From: an uncultured Alphaproteobacteria bacterium | Lineage (GTDB): Bacteria > Pseudomonadota > Alphaproteobacteria > HIMB59 > GCA-002718135 | Length of the DNA: 64,000 nucleotides | Reading direction: 5' to 3' | NCBI GenBank assembly: GCA_902571865.1 | Contig: CACGDO010000001.1 | Coordinates: forward strand, 270,315-334,314 | Shown: one piece after another, positions 18,514 to 26,572 of the stretch | How positions within the stretch are numbered: position 1 is the stretch's first letter | Layout: each line of letters begins with the position of its first letter | Made by a program: the position numbers and the translations under genes | The notes under the pieces: generated by a model | The model's database searches: none | The model's input: only the letters and a program-made list of their open reading frames with translations | What the model was told of the DNA's origin: nothing

Positions 18514-18718
18514 TTTGTATGTTCTAGCATCTGTTTCTCATAAACATAGTCCGATAATCAATAAAAAACTTACGTATTTACTTTTCTCGCTATTATTATT
18601 TAGCATAGAATAACTTGGGATAATATAAAATAATTCGTCTGAAATTAATTAAAAGTGCTACGGAGGTGCTACTAATCTTTTGAGCCTAACCACCTAATAT
18701 GGCTAAACTCTCTTATTA
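18514..18718. other. 205-base intergenic region between tRNA-Ser and the hupE 3' end
   Basis: The largest gap between genes in the window. I see no coding frame of useful length and no tmRNA or other recognisable RNA. It must contain the promoter of tRNA-Ser on the minus strand, but I cannot pick convincing boxes. Its distal part (18651-18710) is richer in G and C than its surroundings and holds the phased GTGCTAC heptamers listed separately. Confidence 0.6.
18655..18672 (+). repeat. Two helically phased GTGCTAC heptamers
   Basis: GTGCTAC occurs at 18655-18661 and again at 18666-18672, an 11-base period equal to one helical turn. About 27 bases downstream ATGGCTAAACTC opens a seven-codon frame that stops at once. 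Short phased heptamers ahead of a start codon are a layout of tyrosine-recombinase arm sites, so this may be the remnant of an excised element. This is inference only. Confidence 0.4.
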
Positions 18719-19876
18719 TTAAAAAAAATTAATTCTTTCAAGAAACCAATATAACCCAATACTAGATATGAATATAGATGATGGAACTTGAAAAAATATT
18801 CTATAATTTTTATTTTTTGCAAAGTTTAACGCAATCAATAGATATAGAACCAAAACTATAGATATTTGCGCTACTTCAATACCAATATTAAAAGATACAA
18901 GATTTATAAATAAATCTGTACTTCTATACCCTATATCACTTAAAACTAATGCAAATCCTAAACCATGAAGTAATCCAAAAAATAAGATTACAACATATCT
19001 TAAATATTCTTTTATATATTTTTTAAAAATATTTTCTAATCCGATATAAACTATAGAAAGTGCAATGATAGGTTCAACAATTTGAGGATTGATTCTCATT
19101 AAAGATAAAGAAACAAATATAAGGGTAATTGAATGAGCAATAGTAAAGATAGTTATTTGAGAAATTAATTTTTTTAAAGATGATGAAAATAAAAAAAGTC
19201 CAAATATGAATAAAATATGATCTAATCCTTTTGGAATTATATGTTGAATTCCTAATACAAAAAATTTTGAGAAGCTATTAAATGTTTTACTAAAATTATT
19301 TTCCTTGAATGAAAATTGACTTGATTCCATTCCTGATCGCAAATATTCTGTAACTAATTCATCTTCTAATTTATTATTATTATTCTCTCTTAAAATAATT
19401 GGGCCGTAGTTTTTCACCCATCTAAATGTAAATTGTTCAGAATTTTCATCCAATAAAACTCTAAAATAAACATGCGTATCTCTACTTATTTCAAAATTTT
19501 TTATATCTTCAACTTCAGTTTTAATTAAATTTATTTTCTTTGTTTCATTATTAATTTTAATATCAATATTAGAACTTATTTCACTCCAAGAATTTTGAAA
19601 AATTTCTTCAAGGTCTTTTTTACTTAAAATTCTAAATTCATCATAAATTTCACCTAGTGATGAAGAGTCTGTATTAGAAACAGTAGATGCATCAATATTA
19701 GATAATATCAATTCAGCGTTTAATCTTATTTTAAAATTCAAATAACTTTCATCATAAGTAAAATCTGCAATAGATGGCTTGATTTCATGACTAATAGAAG
19801 ATGTTGAAAATAAATTTAAAAAACATACTAGAATTAAAAATAGATATAATTTTATAATTTTTATATAAGAGAACAT
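18719..19876 (-). CDS. HupE/UreJ-like membrane protein with large periplasmic N-terminal domain
   Basis: Probable transition-metal (nickel or cobalt) permease of the HupE/UreJ_2 group. Residues 1-30 form a signal/anchor ending near SSISHE. Residues 31-200 are a hydrophilic extracytoplasmic domain. The C-terminal 185 residues contain about six helices with family landmarks: His212, GLDHILF at 217-223, IAHSITL, and GLLHGLGFALVLSDIG. Long HupE proteins with this extra domain are common in marine bacteria. The metal cannot be told from sequence. The start codon overlaps that of the divergent gene at 19875. Confidence 0.8.
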   Translation of the reverse strand: MFSYIKIIKLYLFLILVCFLNLFSTSSISHEIKPSIADFTYDESYLNFKIRLNAELILSNIDASTVSNTDSSSLGEIYDEFRILSKKDLEEIFQNSWSEISSNIDIKINNETKKINLIKTEVEDIKNFEISRDTHVYFRVLLDENSEQFTFRWVKNYGPIILRENNNNKLEDELVTEYLRSGMESSQFSFKENNFSKTFNSFSKFFVLGIQHIIPKGLDHILFIFGLFLFSSSLKKLISQITIFTIAHSITLIFVSLSLMRINPQIVEPIIALSIVYIGLENIFKKYIKEYLRYVVILFFGLLHGLGFALVLSDIGYRSTDLFINLVSFNIGIEVAQISIVLVLYLLIALNFAKNKNYRIFFQVPSSIFISSIGLYWFLERINFF

Positions 19877-20687
19877 GATGAAATTTACTTTAAAAAGATT
19901 AATATTTATTATTATCTTAACTTCAATAACAAAAATCTCTTTATCTCATGAATTTTGGATTGATCCAAAAAATTATTACTTATCAAATAATGAAAAAACT
20001 GTGGCGAATATCTTTATAGGAGAAAATTTTGAAGGATCACCAATACCATTTACAAAAGAATATTTTAAAATTGCATTCCTGCATGCTGAAGATAATAAAT
20101 TAAAAATTAAAGGTAGATTAGGTGATATTCCAGCTCTTAATATTAAAAAAACGTTTAAAGGATTAAATATAATACAAGTTGAATCAGTTACTAAATATGT
20201 TGAATATAAAAAATTAGTAAAATTTGAAATATTCACAAGAGAGAAAGGATATCCAGATTTAGCTCAAAAACATAGAGAAAATAACTATCCAGAAAATTTT
20301 TTTGAAAGTTATAAAAGATATGCAAAGTCATTAATTAGCGTGGAAAATTTTGATGGTAAAGATATCGATACAAATATGGACTTTGAATTAATTTTTTTAG
20401 ACAATCCTCTTAAAAATTTAAATGAAAGTAAAAGAATTCTATTAGAATATAAAAATAAAATACTAGCTGATCATAAGGTTTCTATTATGAGTTTAAATAA
20501 TGGTTATTTTAGAAAAGAATATGTAAGAACAAACAAGGGTGGATATTTTGATTACTTATTTAAAGAAAACACAAAATATCTAATTGAAAGTGTTGTGATA
20601 ATTGAAGGCACTAATAAGAAAAAAGATAATTATGCTAAATGGCATTCTTTGTGGACTTCTTATACATTAAAAACTCCCAATAAATGA
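19875..20687 (+). CDS. DUF4198-like periplasmic protein
   Basis: A 270-residue exported protein with a signal peptide (about residues 1-24, ending in SLSHEFW). The start SHEFWIDPKNYYLSNNEKTVANIFIGENFEG is typical of DUF4198 proteins, which are proposed to act with nickel/cobalt uptake systems. Its divergent pairing with a HupE-like permease supports a metal-acquisition role, but no metal-binding motif is evident beyond histidines near the mature N-terminus. Start choice: ATG 19875 or ATG 19878; AGAGAA upstream is a plausible ribosome site. Confidence 0.7.
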   Translation: MMKFTLKRLIFIIILTSITKISLSHEFWIDPKNYYLSNNEKTVANIFIGENFEGSPIPFTKEYFKIAFLHAEDNKLKIKGRLGDIPALNIKKTFKGLNIIQVESVTKYVEYKKLVKFEIFTREKGYPDLAQKHRENNYPENFFESYKRYAKSLISVENFDGKDIDTNMDFELIFLDNPLKNLNESKRILLEYKNKILADHKVSIMSLNNGYFRKEYVRTNKGGYFDYLFKENTKYLIESVVIIEGTNKKKDNYAKWHSLWTSYTLKTPNK

Positions 20688-20751
20688 TTTAAGAGTGTTG
20701 AATTTCTATTAAAAATTTTATGAATAATTATAATATTAAAGATAAATAAAA

Positions 20752-21096
20752 ATGACTAATACAAATATAATAAAAGATTTTTTTGAAGGAAAAATAAAAC
20801 TCTGGAAATCCTATTGGTTAGTTGGTGAACTATTGAATGGTATTGTTTTGCTAATTATATTTAATCTTGAAATTTATTTTTTTAATACAGATAGCTCTGT
20901 TTCCCAAATACCATTTTTAGATTTTACTAATCTTGCACTAATCTCAAAAATTTTTATTTTTATTTGGACAATATTTATTTCTATTGGAATTTGGAGAGCA
21001 GCAGAAAATTACAAAGGAAATATTATTTGGATAGTTTTAACATTTATAATTGTTGCTTATAGATGCTATTCTTTACGTTTAATTTTTTTTATTTAA
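20752..21096 (+). CDS. Small three-helix membrane protein of unknown function
   Basis: 114 residues with three hydrophobic helices (about 20-46, 63-82, 91-110). The pattern [16 protein letters not shown], then [13 protein letters not shown], then a last helix recalls a widespread family of small hypothetical proteins with an LWK-FW opening and a WRSANKY-like motif between helices. Function is unknown. It follows the DUF4198 gene on the same strand after 64 bases and its last 18 bases overlap the 3' end of gatB on the other strand. Confidence 0.65.
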   Translation: MTNTNIIKDFFEGKIKLWKSYWLVGELLNGIVLLIIFNLEIYFFNTDSSVSQIPFLDFTNLALISKIFIFIWTIFISIGIWRAAENYKGNIIWIVLTFIIVAYRCYSLRLIFFI

Positions 21097-22554
21097 TTTT
21101 TGTTTTAAAATATCATTTAACATTTTTGGATTAGCTTTTCCTTTAGATAATTTCATAGCTTGGCCAACAAAGAAACCTAACAACTTATCTTTACCTGCTA
21201 GATACTGTTCGACCATTTTTGGATTTTCTGCAATGACCTCATCAATAACTTTTGCTATTTCACCCTGATCTGTAACTTGTTGCAAACCCTTTTCATCTAC
21301 GATTTGTCTAGCTGTTTTTCCTGAAGAAAACATGTCTTCCAATACATCTTTTGCAATTTTGCCAGAAATTTCATTTGTAGAAATTAACTTTATAAGTTGT
21401 CCTAAGTTTTCAGGTGATACTGGAGAGTTATTTAAATCTTGATTATTTTTGTTTAATAATGAAAATAATTCAGACGTAATCCAATTTACAACTATTTTTG
21501 CATGATTTTTTAATTCTGGATCTGAATTAATTGTTTCATTAAAATAATCAGATGTTTGTTTCTCTGCAGTTAATACTGAGGCATCATAATTAGACAATTT
21601 ATAAGTCTCAATAAATTTATTCTTAAGCTCATCTGGAAGCTCTGGTATTGATAATTTAATTTTTCCTATTTCTTCTTTAGAAATTTCTAGTGGTAATAAA
21701 TCTGGATCAGGAAAGTATCTATAGTCATGAGCTTCTTCTTTATTTCTCATGGGTCTAGTTTTGCCAGTAGATGTATTAAAGAGCATTGTGTTTTGCTCAA
21801 TAGAACCGCCAGACTCCAATATTTCTATTTGTCTTTTTGCTTCATAATTAATAGCCTGCTTGATAAACTTAATAGAGTTTAAGTTTTTAATTTCACATCG
21901 AGTTCCATATTCGTCTCCAGGTTTTCTTACTGAAATATTTACATCTGCTCTTAAAGAACCCTCTTGCATATTTCCATCACATGTATCTAAATACATTAAA
22001 ATTGATCTGATTTTGGATATATACATTCCAGCTTCATCAGGTGTTCTAATGTCAGGCTCACTAACAATTTCCATTAAAGCAACACCAGACCTATTAAGAT
22101 CTACATATGTTTTTGAAGGATTTTGATCATGTAAACTTTTACCAGCATCTTGTTCTAAATGTAATCTTACAATTCTAATATCTTTCGATGTTCCATCTTT
22201 AAAATCAATTGTAACTTTTCCTTCCCCTACAATTGGATATTTGTACTGACTAATTTGATATCCTTGTGGAAGATCAGCATAAAAGTAATTTTTTCTATCA
22301 AAGACTGAATAATTATTAATTTTAGCATTTAAACCAACTCCAGTTTTTACTGCTTGCTCAACACAGTACTTATTAATTACTGGTAACATTCCTGGCATAG
22401 CAGCATCAACTAAAGATACTTGGCTATTTGGTGATGAACCAAATTTTGTTGATGATGAAGAAAATAATTTGGAATTGGATTTTACCTGAGCATGTATTTC
22501 AAGACCTATTACCATTTCCCAATCATACTTTTCACCTTTTATTAAATTATTCAT
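21079..22554 (-). CDS. gatB: Aspartyl/glutamyl-tRNA amidotransferase subunit B
   Basis: Kinase/tRNA-binding subunit of GatCAB, which amidates Glu-tRNA(Gln) or Asp-tRNA(Asn). Features: [21 protein letters not shown] near residue 18, [31 protein letters not shown], and the C-terminal YqeY-like tail ending near KGKANPKML. The 491-residue length is normal. The start overlaps the gatA stop by 8 bases in the order gatC-gatA-gatB. Confidence 0.96.
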   Translation of the reverse strand: MNNLIKGEKYDWEMVIGLEIHAQVKSNSKLFSSSSTKFGSSPNSQVSLVDAAMPGMLPVINKYCVEQAVKTGVGLNAKINNYSVFDRKNYFYADLPQGYQISQYKYPIVGEGKVTIDFKDGTSKDIRIVRLHLEQDAGKSLHDQNPSKTYVDLNRSGVALMEIVSEPDIRTPDEAGMYISKIRSILMYLDTCDGNMQEGSLRADVNISVRKPGDEYGTRCEIKNLNSIKFIKQAINYEAKRQIEILESGGSIEQNTMLFNTSTGKTRPMRNKEEAHDYRYFPDPDLLPLEISKEEIGKIKLSIPELPDELKNKFIETYKLSNYDASVLTAEKQTSDYFNETINSDPELKNHAKIVVNWITSELFSLLNKNNQDLNNSPVSPENLGQLIKLISTNEISGKIAKDVLEDMFSSGKTARQIVDEKGLQQVTDQGEIAKVIDEVIAENPKMVEQYLAGKDKLLGFFVGQAMKLSKGKANPKMLNDILKQKLNKKN

Positions 22555-23971
22555 ATGATCTTTCTAGAGATACAGCGGCATTAAAAACTTGTTGTTCATC
22601 GAAGTGTTTTCCTAATATTTGAATACCTAGTGGTAAATTATTTTTATCTTTACCAAAAGGAATAGAAATACCAGGTAAGCCTGCTAAAGAAGCGGGGACC
22701 GTAAACACATCATTTAAATACATTTTGATAGGGTCATTTTGTTTTTCATTTAAAGGAAATGCAGCACTTGGTGCAGTAGGAGTAACTATAAAATCACACT
22801 CTTTAAAAGCTTTATTAAAATCATCAGCTATTAATTTTCTTACTTTTTGTGCCTTAAGATAATATGCATCATAATAGCCTGCAGATAATACGTATGTTCC
22901 TATTAAAATTCTTCTTTTCACTTCTCTTCCAAAACCTTGAGCTCTTGTATTTTCATACATTTCATCAAGAGAATTAATTTCATCAGATCTAAAACCATAT
23001 TTTACTCCATCATAACGAGCTAAATTTGAGGAAGCTTCAGCAGGAGCAATTATATAATAAGTAGGAAGTGCATATTTCGTATGAGGAAGTGAAATATTTT
23101 TAATTTTAACACCTTTTTTTTCTAAAACCTTAATGGCATCTTCCCATATCTTACTTATTTCCATTGGTGTGCCATCAATAGAATACTCTTTTGGTATACC
23201 AACAGTTTTTCCATTTAGATCATCATCTAAATTTTCAAAATAATTTGGAATGTCTACTTTAGCACTTGTACTATCTCTTTGGTCAAACCCAGCGATTGAT
23301 TGTAATAATATTGATGCATCTTCAACATTGTGAGAAAAAATTCCTGCTTGATCTAAACTAGATGCAAATGCAGCTATACCCCATCGTGAACATAAACCAT
23401 ATGTTGGCTTGATACCAACAACACCACAAAAGCTAGCTGGTTGTCTTATTGATCCGCCTGTATCTGTTCCAGTTGCCCCTAAACATAAATCTGCAGCAAC
23501 TGCGGCTGCCGAACCACCAGAAGATCCACCAGGAGCTAAAGGCTCATTCTCTTTTGATAAGGGATTAATTGTATTTCCAAAAAAACTTGTATTAGTAGCT
23601 GAGCCCATAGCAAACTCATCTAGATTTGTTTTACCAACAAAAATAGATCCTTCATCTAATAATTTTTGAGTAACAAATGATTCATAAGTTGGATTAAAAT
23701 TTTCTAAAATCTTTGAGGCAGCAGTTGTAGGCATACTTTTAGTACAAAATAGATCCTTGATTGCAATCGGAATGCCTTTTAATTTTTTTGCTGAATTATC
23801 TTTCTCTAAGTTATCTAGCTGCTTTAAAACATTCTCTTCACTAAAATGAATAAATACATTTAAGTTATCTTTTTCCTTAATTCTTTTTAAATAATCCTGA
23901 TTTAATTCTCTTATTGATATTTTTTTTGTATCTAGATCTTTTAACGTTTGTTTCAAAGATGACTTGGACAT
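22547..23971 (-). CDS. gatA: Aspartyl/glutamyl-tRNA amidotransferase subunit A
   Basis: Glutaminase subunit of GatCAB. The amidase Ser-cisSer-Lys triad is visible: Lys72 in [10 protein letters not shown], Ser150 in [11 protein letters not shown] and Ser174 in [10 protein letters not shown], with the expected 24-residue spacing between the two serines. The protein has 474 residues, normal for the family. It shares one base with the gatC stop and overlaps gatB by 8 bases, a fully coupled operon. Confidence 0.96.
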   Translation of the reverse strand: MSKSSLKQTLKDLDTKKISIRELNQDYLKRIKEKDNLNVFIHFSEENVLKQLDNLEKDNSAKKLKGIPIAIKDLFCTKSMPTTAASKILENFNPTYESFVTQKLLDEGSIFVGKTNLDEFAMGSATNTSFFGNTINPLSKENEPLAPGGSSGGSAAAVAADLCLGATGTDTGGSIRQPASFCGVVGIKPTYGLCSRWGIAAFASSLDQAGIFSHNVEDASILLQSIAGFDQRDSTSAKVDIPNYFENLDDDLNGKTVGIPKEYSIDGTPMEISKIWEDAIKVLEKKGVKIKNISLPHTKYALPTYYIIAPAEASSNLARYDGVKYGFRSDEINSLDEMYENTRAQGFGREVKRRILIGTYVLSAGYYDAYYLKAQKVRKLIADDFNKAFKECDFIVTPTAPSAAFPLNEKQNDPIKMYLNDVFTVPASLAGLPGISIPFGKDKNNLPLGIQILGKHFDEQQVFNAAVSLERSYE

Positions 23972-24258
23972 TATTCTACCACCTTTGGTACTGCAAAAAA
24001 ACCTTCGAGTTTATCAGGAGCATTTTCAAGAATTTCCTCACTAGAATTATTATCTTTAGATACATCTTCTCTTTTAGGTAAAATTGATGATGATATGTTA
24101 CTTAGCGGTTCTACATTTTCAGTATTTACTTCATTTAATTGCTCAACCCAGTCTAAAATGGAATTAAGATCCTTAATATAATCTTCAGATTCTTTATCAT
24201 CTAACTTTATTCTAGATAGACGAGCAATTTTATTTATTGTATTTTTATCAATCTTCAA
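23971..24258 (-). CDS. gatC: Aspartyl/glutamyl-tRNA amidotransferase subunit C
   Basis: Small subunit that wraps GatA and GatB. The 95-residue product shows INKIARLSRIKLDD at its start, ILDWVEQLNEVNTENVEPL in the middle and the C-terminal FFAVPKVVE, all GatC hallmarks. The start is TTG at 24258, supported by GGAG seven bases upstream on the minus strand (24267-24270 read in reverse). It diverges from ruvX with 17 bases between the start codons. Confidence 0.94.
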   Translation of the reverse strand: MKIDKNTINKIARLSRIKLDDKESEDYIKDLNSILDWVEQLNEVNTENVEPLSNISSSILPKREDVSKDNNSSEEILENAPDKLEGFFAVPKVVE

Positions 24259-24275
24259 TTTATGAGCTCCATTAT

Positions 24276-24734
24276 ATGAATGATCAAAATAATTTAATCG
24301 ATGGCCTTAATACATCACAAATACTTGTAGGTCTAGACCTAGGAACTAAAACGATTGGTGTTGCAGTAAGCGATAGATCAAAAATAATCGCTACACCTCT
24401 TTCAATTATCCAAAGAAAAGGAACTAATAAAGATTTAATTATCATGAAAGATGTTTTGAAAGAGTATGAAATTGGTGGATTTATTCTTGGTCTACCGATT
24501 AGCCTGGATAATAGTGAAAACAAACAAAGCCAATTAGTAAGAGATTTTAATATTAATCTTCAAACCTTTTTTAAAAAACCTACAGCTCTTTGGGATGAAA
24601 GATTTTCATCAGATGTAATCTTTAAAGAAATGAGAAAAGCCGATTTAAGTAAAACAAAGATAAAAAGTAGACTTGATCAACAATCGGCTGCTTATATTTT
24701 ACAAGGATATTTAGATAGATATAGAAATAATTAA
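24276..24734 (+). CDS. ruvX: Putative Holliday junction resolvase RuvX (YqgF)
   Basis: RNase H-fold nuclease of the YqgF family, linked to Holliday-junction resolution and 16S rRNA maturation. I start it at ATG 24276, because the frame upstream would overlap gatC and lacks conservation. Motifs are LVGLDLGTKTIGVAVSD near residue 18, FILGLPISLDNSENKQS, LWDERFSS and QQSAAYILQGYLD. The length of 152 residues fits. Neighbours gatCAB and pyrB are the usual alphaproteobacterial context. Confidence 0.92.
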   Translation: MNDQNNLIDGLNTSQILVGLDLGTKTIGVAVSDRSKIIATPLSIIQRKGTNKDLIIMKDVLKEYEIGGFILGLPISLDNSENKQSQLVRDFNINLQTFFKKPTALWDERFSSDVIFKEMRKADLSKTKIKSRLDQQSAAYILQGYLDRYRNN

Positions 24735-24742
24735 TAAATTAG

Positions 24743-24771
24743 TTTACACATACTTACACATTATTGACACA
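24743..24771 (+). repeat. Three helically phased T(T/G)ACACA repeats before pyrB
   Basis: TTTACACA (24743-24750), CTTACACA (24753-24760) and TTGACACA (24764-24771) repeat with periods of 10 and 11 bases, placing them on one face of the helix. They end directly at the ATG of the pyrB fusion and fill the place where a ribosome site would be. Such arrays are reminiscent of arm-type binding sites ahead of tyrosine-recombinase genes; the following codons encode an integrase-like segment. Confidence 0.6.
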
Positions 24772-24772
24772 T

Positions 24773-25918
24773 ATGAATTCAAAGCTACTTAAATCAGGAC
24801 ACATAAAATTATATAAAAGAGAAAATTCAAAATATTGGCAAATGAAAGTGAAAATGCCAAAATTAAAAGCAATCAGATCATCTACAGGTTCAAAAATTCT
24901 TAAAGATGCAGAAAAAATAGCTTTAAAATATTATTCATCAATTTCTTCTAAGACAAATATCAAATTAAAAAGAAGTAAAAATATTTTTAAAAAAATTCAT
25001 TTAGTAGAAACAGCTGATTTAACCAAGAAAGAAATTGAGCACATCTTAGATGAATCTAAAAAATATATAACTTTTAATAAAAGGAAAATTAAAAAAATTA
25101 ATATTTTAGAAGGAAGAACAATATTTAATCTTTTTTTTGAAGATTCAACAAGAACAAGAACAAGTTTTGAAGTTGCTGCTAAAAGGCTAGGAGCAGATCT
25201 CATTAATGTAGTGGTAAAAGATAGTTCTATAAATAAAGGTGAGACCTTACTCGATACTATGACTACTATTAATTCAATGAATCCTGACATTTTAATTGTC
25301 AGACATCCAGAGGAAGGAATTAGTAAAAAAATTTCAGAAACAGTAGATGCGTCTGTAATTAACGCTGGTGATGGTAGTCATGAGCATCCCACACAAGCCT
25401 TATTAGATGCACTTACTATAAAAAATAAATTTGAAAATTTTGCAAAATTAAAAATTGCTATATGCGGAGATATTTTACATAGCCGTGTTGCTCGATCAAA
25501 CATAATCATACTATCAAAGTTAGGTGCAAAAATAAATGTCATTGGGCCTAAGGAATGGTTACCAAAAAGTTTAAAAAAACTACCTGTGAATGTTTATACA
25601 GAAATGAAAAAGGGATTACAAAATTGCGATATTGTTATGATGCTACGTATTCAAAAAGAAAGAATAGTTGGGAAAATAATGCCAAATCAAAAGACTTATT
25701 TTAAAAAGTATGGATTAGATTACAATAAACTTAAATATGCAAAAAAAAATGCTTTCGTTATGCATCCAGGCCCAATGAACCGTGGTGTAGAAATAGACTC
25801 GAAACTTGCCGATGACGTCACGAGGAGCTTAATACAAGAACAGGTCGCTATGGGTGTTGCAGTACGAATGGCATGCTTAGACTTAATTATTAAAAACAGA
25901 GATGACTTTAGTAAGTAG
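24773..25918 (+). CDS. pyrB: Aspartate carbamoyltransferase with an integrase-like N-terminal extension
   Basis: Second step of pyrimidine synthesis, joining carbamoyl phosphate to aspartate. Numbered from ATG 24773 (381 residues; TTG 24764 would add three). The catalytic chain starts only around residue 71 (IFKKIHLVETADL) and is complete: carbamoyl-phosphate loop STRTRTS at 125-131, HPTQALLDALT, and MHPGPMNRGVEI near the end. Usual catalytic chains have about 310 residues. Residues 8-57 (KLYKRENSKYWQMKVKMP, then IRSSTGSKILKDAEKIALKYY) match the N-terminal DNA-binding region of phage-type integrases. There is no ATG, GTG or TTG near residue 70, so the extension is probably translated. No Shine-Dalgarno sequence is visible. 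The 3' end overlaps plsY by 17 bases; pyrC is absent. Confidence 0.92.
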   Translation: MNSKLLKSGHIKLYKRENSKYWQMKVKMPKLKAIRSSTGSKILKDAEKIALKYYSSISSKTNIKLKRSKNIFKKIHLVETADLTKKEIEHILDESKKYITFNKRKIKKINILEGRTIFNLFFEDSTRTRTSFEVAAKRLGADLINVVVKDSSINKGETLLDTMTTINSMNPDILIVRHPEEGISKKISETVDASVINAGDGSHEHPTQALLDALTIKNKFENFAKLKIAICGDILHSRVARSNIIILSKLGAKINVIGPKEWLPKSLKKLPVNVYTEMKKGLQNCDIVMMLRIQKERIVGKIMPNQKTYFKKYGLDYNKLKYAKKNAFVMHPGPMNRGVEIDSKLADDVTRSLIQEQVAMGVAVRMACLDLIIKNRDDFSK

Positions 25919-26507
25919 TTTATCATTAATCATATTGTTTTATGTAATAGGATCATTACCCTTTGCATTGATTTTTACAAAATTATTTGGCTTGGGAGAT
26001 ATTAGAAAGGTCGGTTCTGGAAATGTAGGTGCAACAAATGTTTTAAGAACAGGAAATAAATTTGTAGCATTCATTGTTCTTTGTTTCGATATTTTTAAAG
26101 GCTTTCTTCCGTTCCTCATTTTACAAATGTATTTTCCAGATATTTCTTTATTGAATAAAATACTTCTCAGTCACTTTGCCATATTAGGTCACATCTATCC
26201 TGTCTGGCTGAAATTTAAAGGTGGAAAAGGTGTTGCAACGTATATTGGTTTCTTATTTGGTCTTAATCCTTACATTGCACTTTTATTTTTATTAGTATGG
26301 CTTGTTACTGCTTTTGTAAGTAAATACTCTTCTCTTGGATCTTTAATTGCAATTTTAGTATCTCCAGCTTATTATATTTTTATTAATTTTAATTTTAATA
26401 TTCTAATTTTTTTTATTTATTTAACTTTAATTATTTATCTTAAACACACAGAAAACATTAAAAGACTCATAAACAAAACTGAAAGTAAAATTAAATTATC
26501 CAAGTAA
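25902..26507 (+). CDS. plsY: Glycerol-3-phosphate acyltransferase PlsY
   Basis: Membrane enzyme that transfers an acyl group from acyl phosphate to glycerol 3-phosphate, the first phospholipid step. The 201-residue protein has five or six helices and the PlsY loops GSGNVGATNVLRTGNK (about 38-53), a HIYPVWLKFKGGKGVAT loop and HTENIKRL near the C-terminus. Normal length. Its start lies inside the pyrB 3' end (17-base overlap), implying co-translation with pyrB. Confidence 0.95.
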   Translation: MTLVSSLSLIILFYVIGSLPFALIFTKLFGLGDIRKVGSGNVGATNVLRTGNKFVAFIVLCFDIFKGFLPFLILQMYFPDISLLNKILLSHFAILGHIYPVWLKFKGGKGVATYIGFLFGLNPYIALLFLLVWLVTAFVSKYSSLGSLIAILVSPAYYIFINFNFNILIFFIYLTLIIYLKHTENIKRLINKTESKIKLSK

Positions 26508-26572
26508 AAATATACTTTTTTTTAAAATTTCTTGACGAATTATCTTTAAACTGAAATTTGGAGCCCAAATTT

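Noticed and set aside
18514..18718. Possible tmRNA gene near smpB
   Set aside because: No tag-peptide frame, no tRNA-Ala-like ends and no two-piece arrangement could be found in the gap.
24237..24275. N-terminal extension of ruvX
   Set aside because: It would overlap gatC and has no RuvX-like residues; ATG 24276 gives the normal length.
24773..24985. A separate small integrase-fragment gene upstream of pyrB
   Set aside because: There is no stop codon between it and the ATCase and no conventional start for a separate pyrB, so a single fused frame is the simpler reading.
26558..26572. TTG start five codons upstream for topA
   Set aside because: It lies on the GGAG ribosome site; ATG 26573 gives the canonical MNVLIVESPSKAK.
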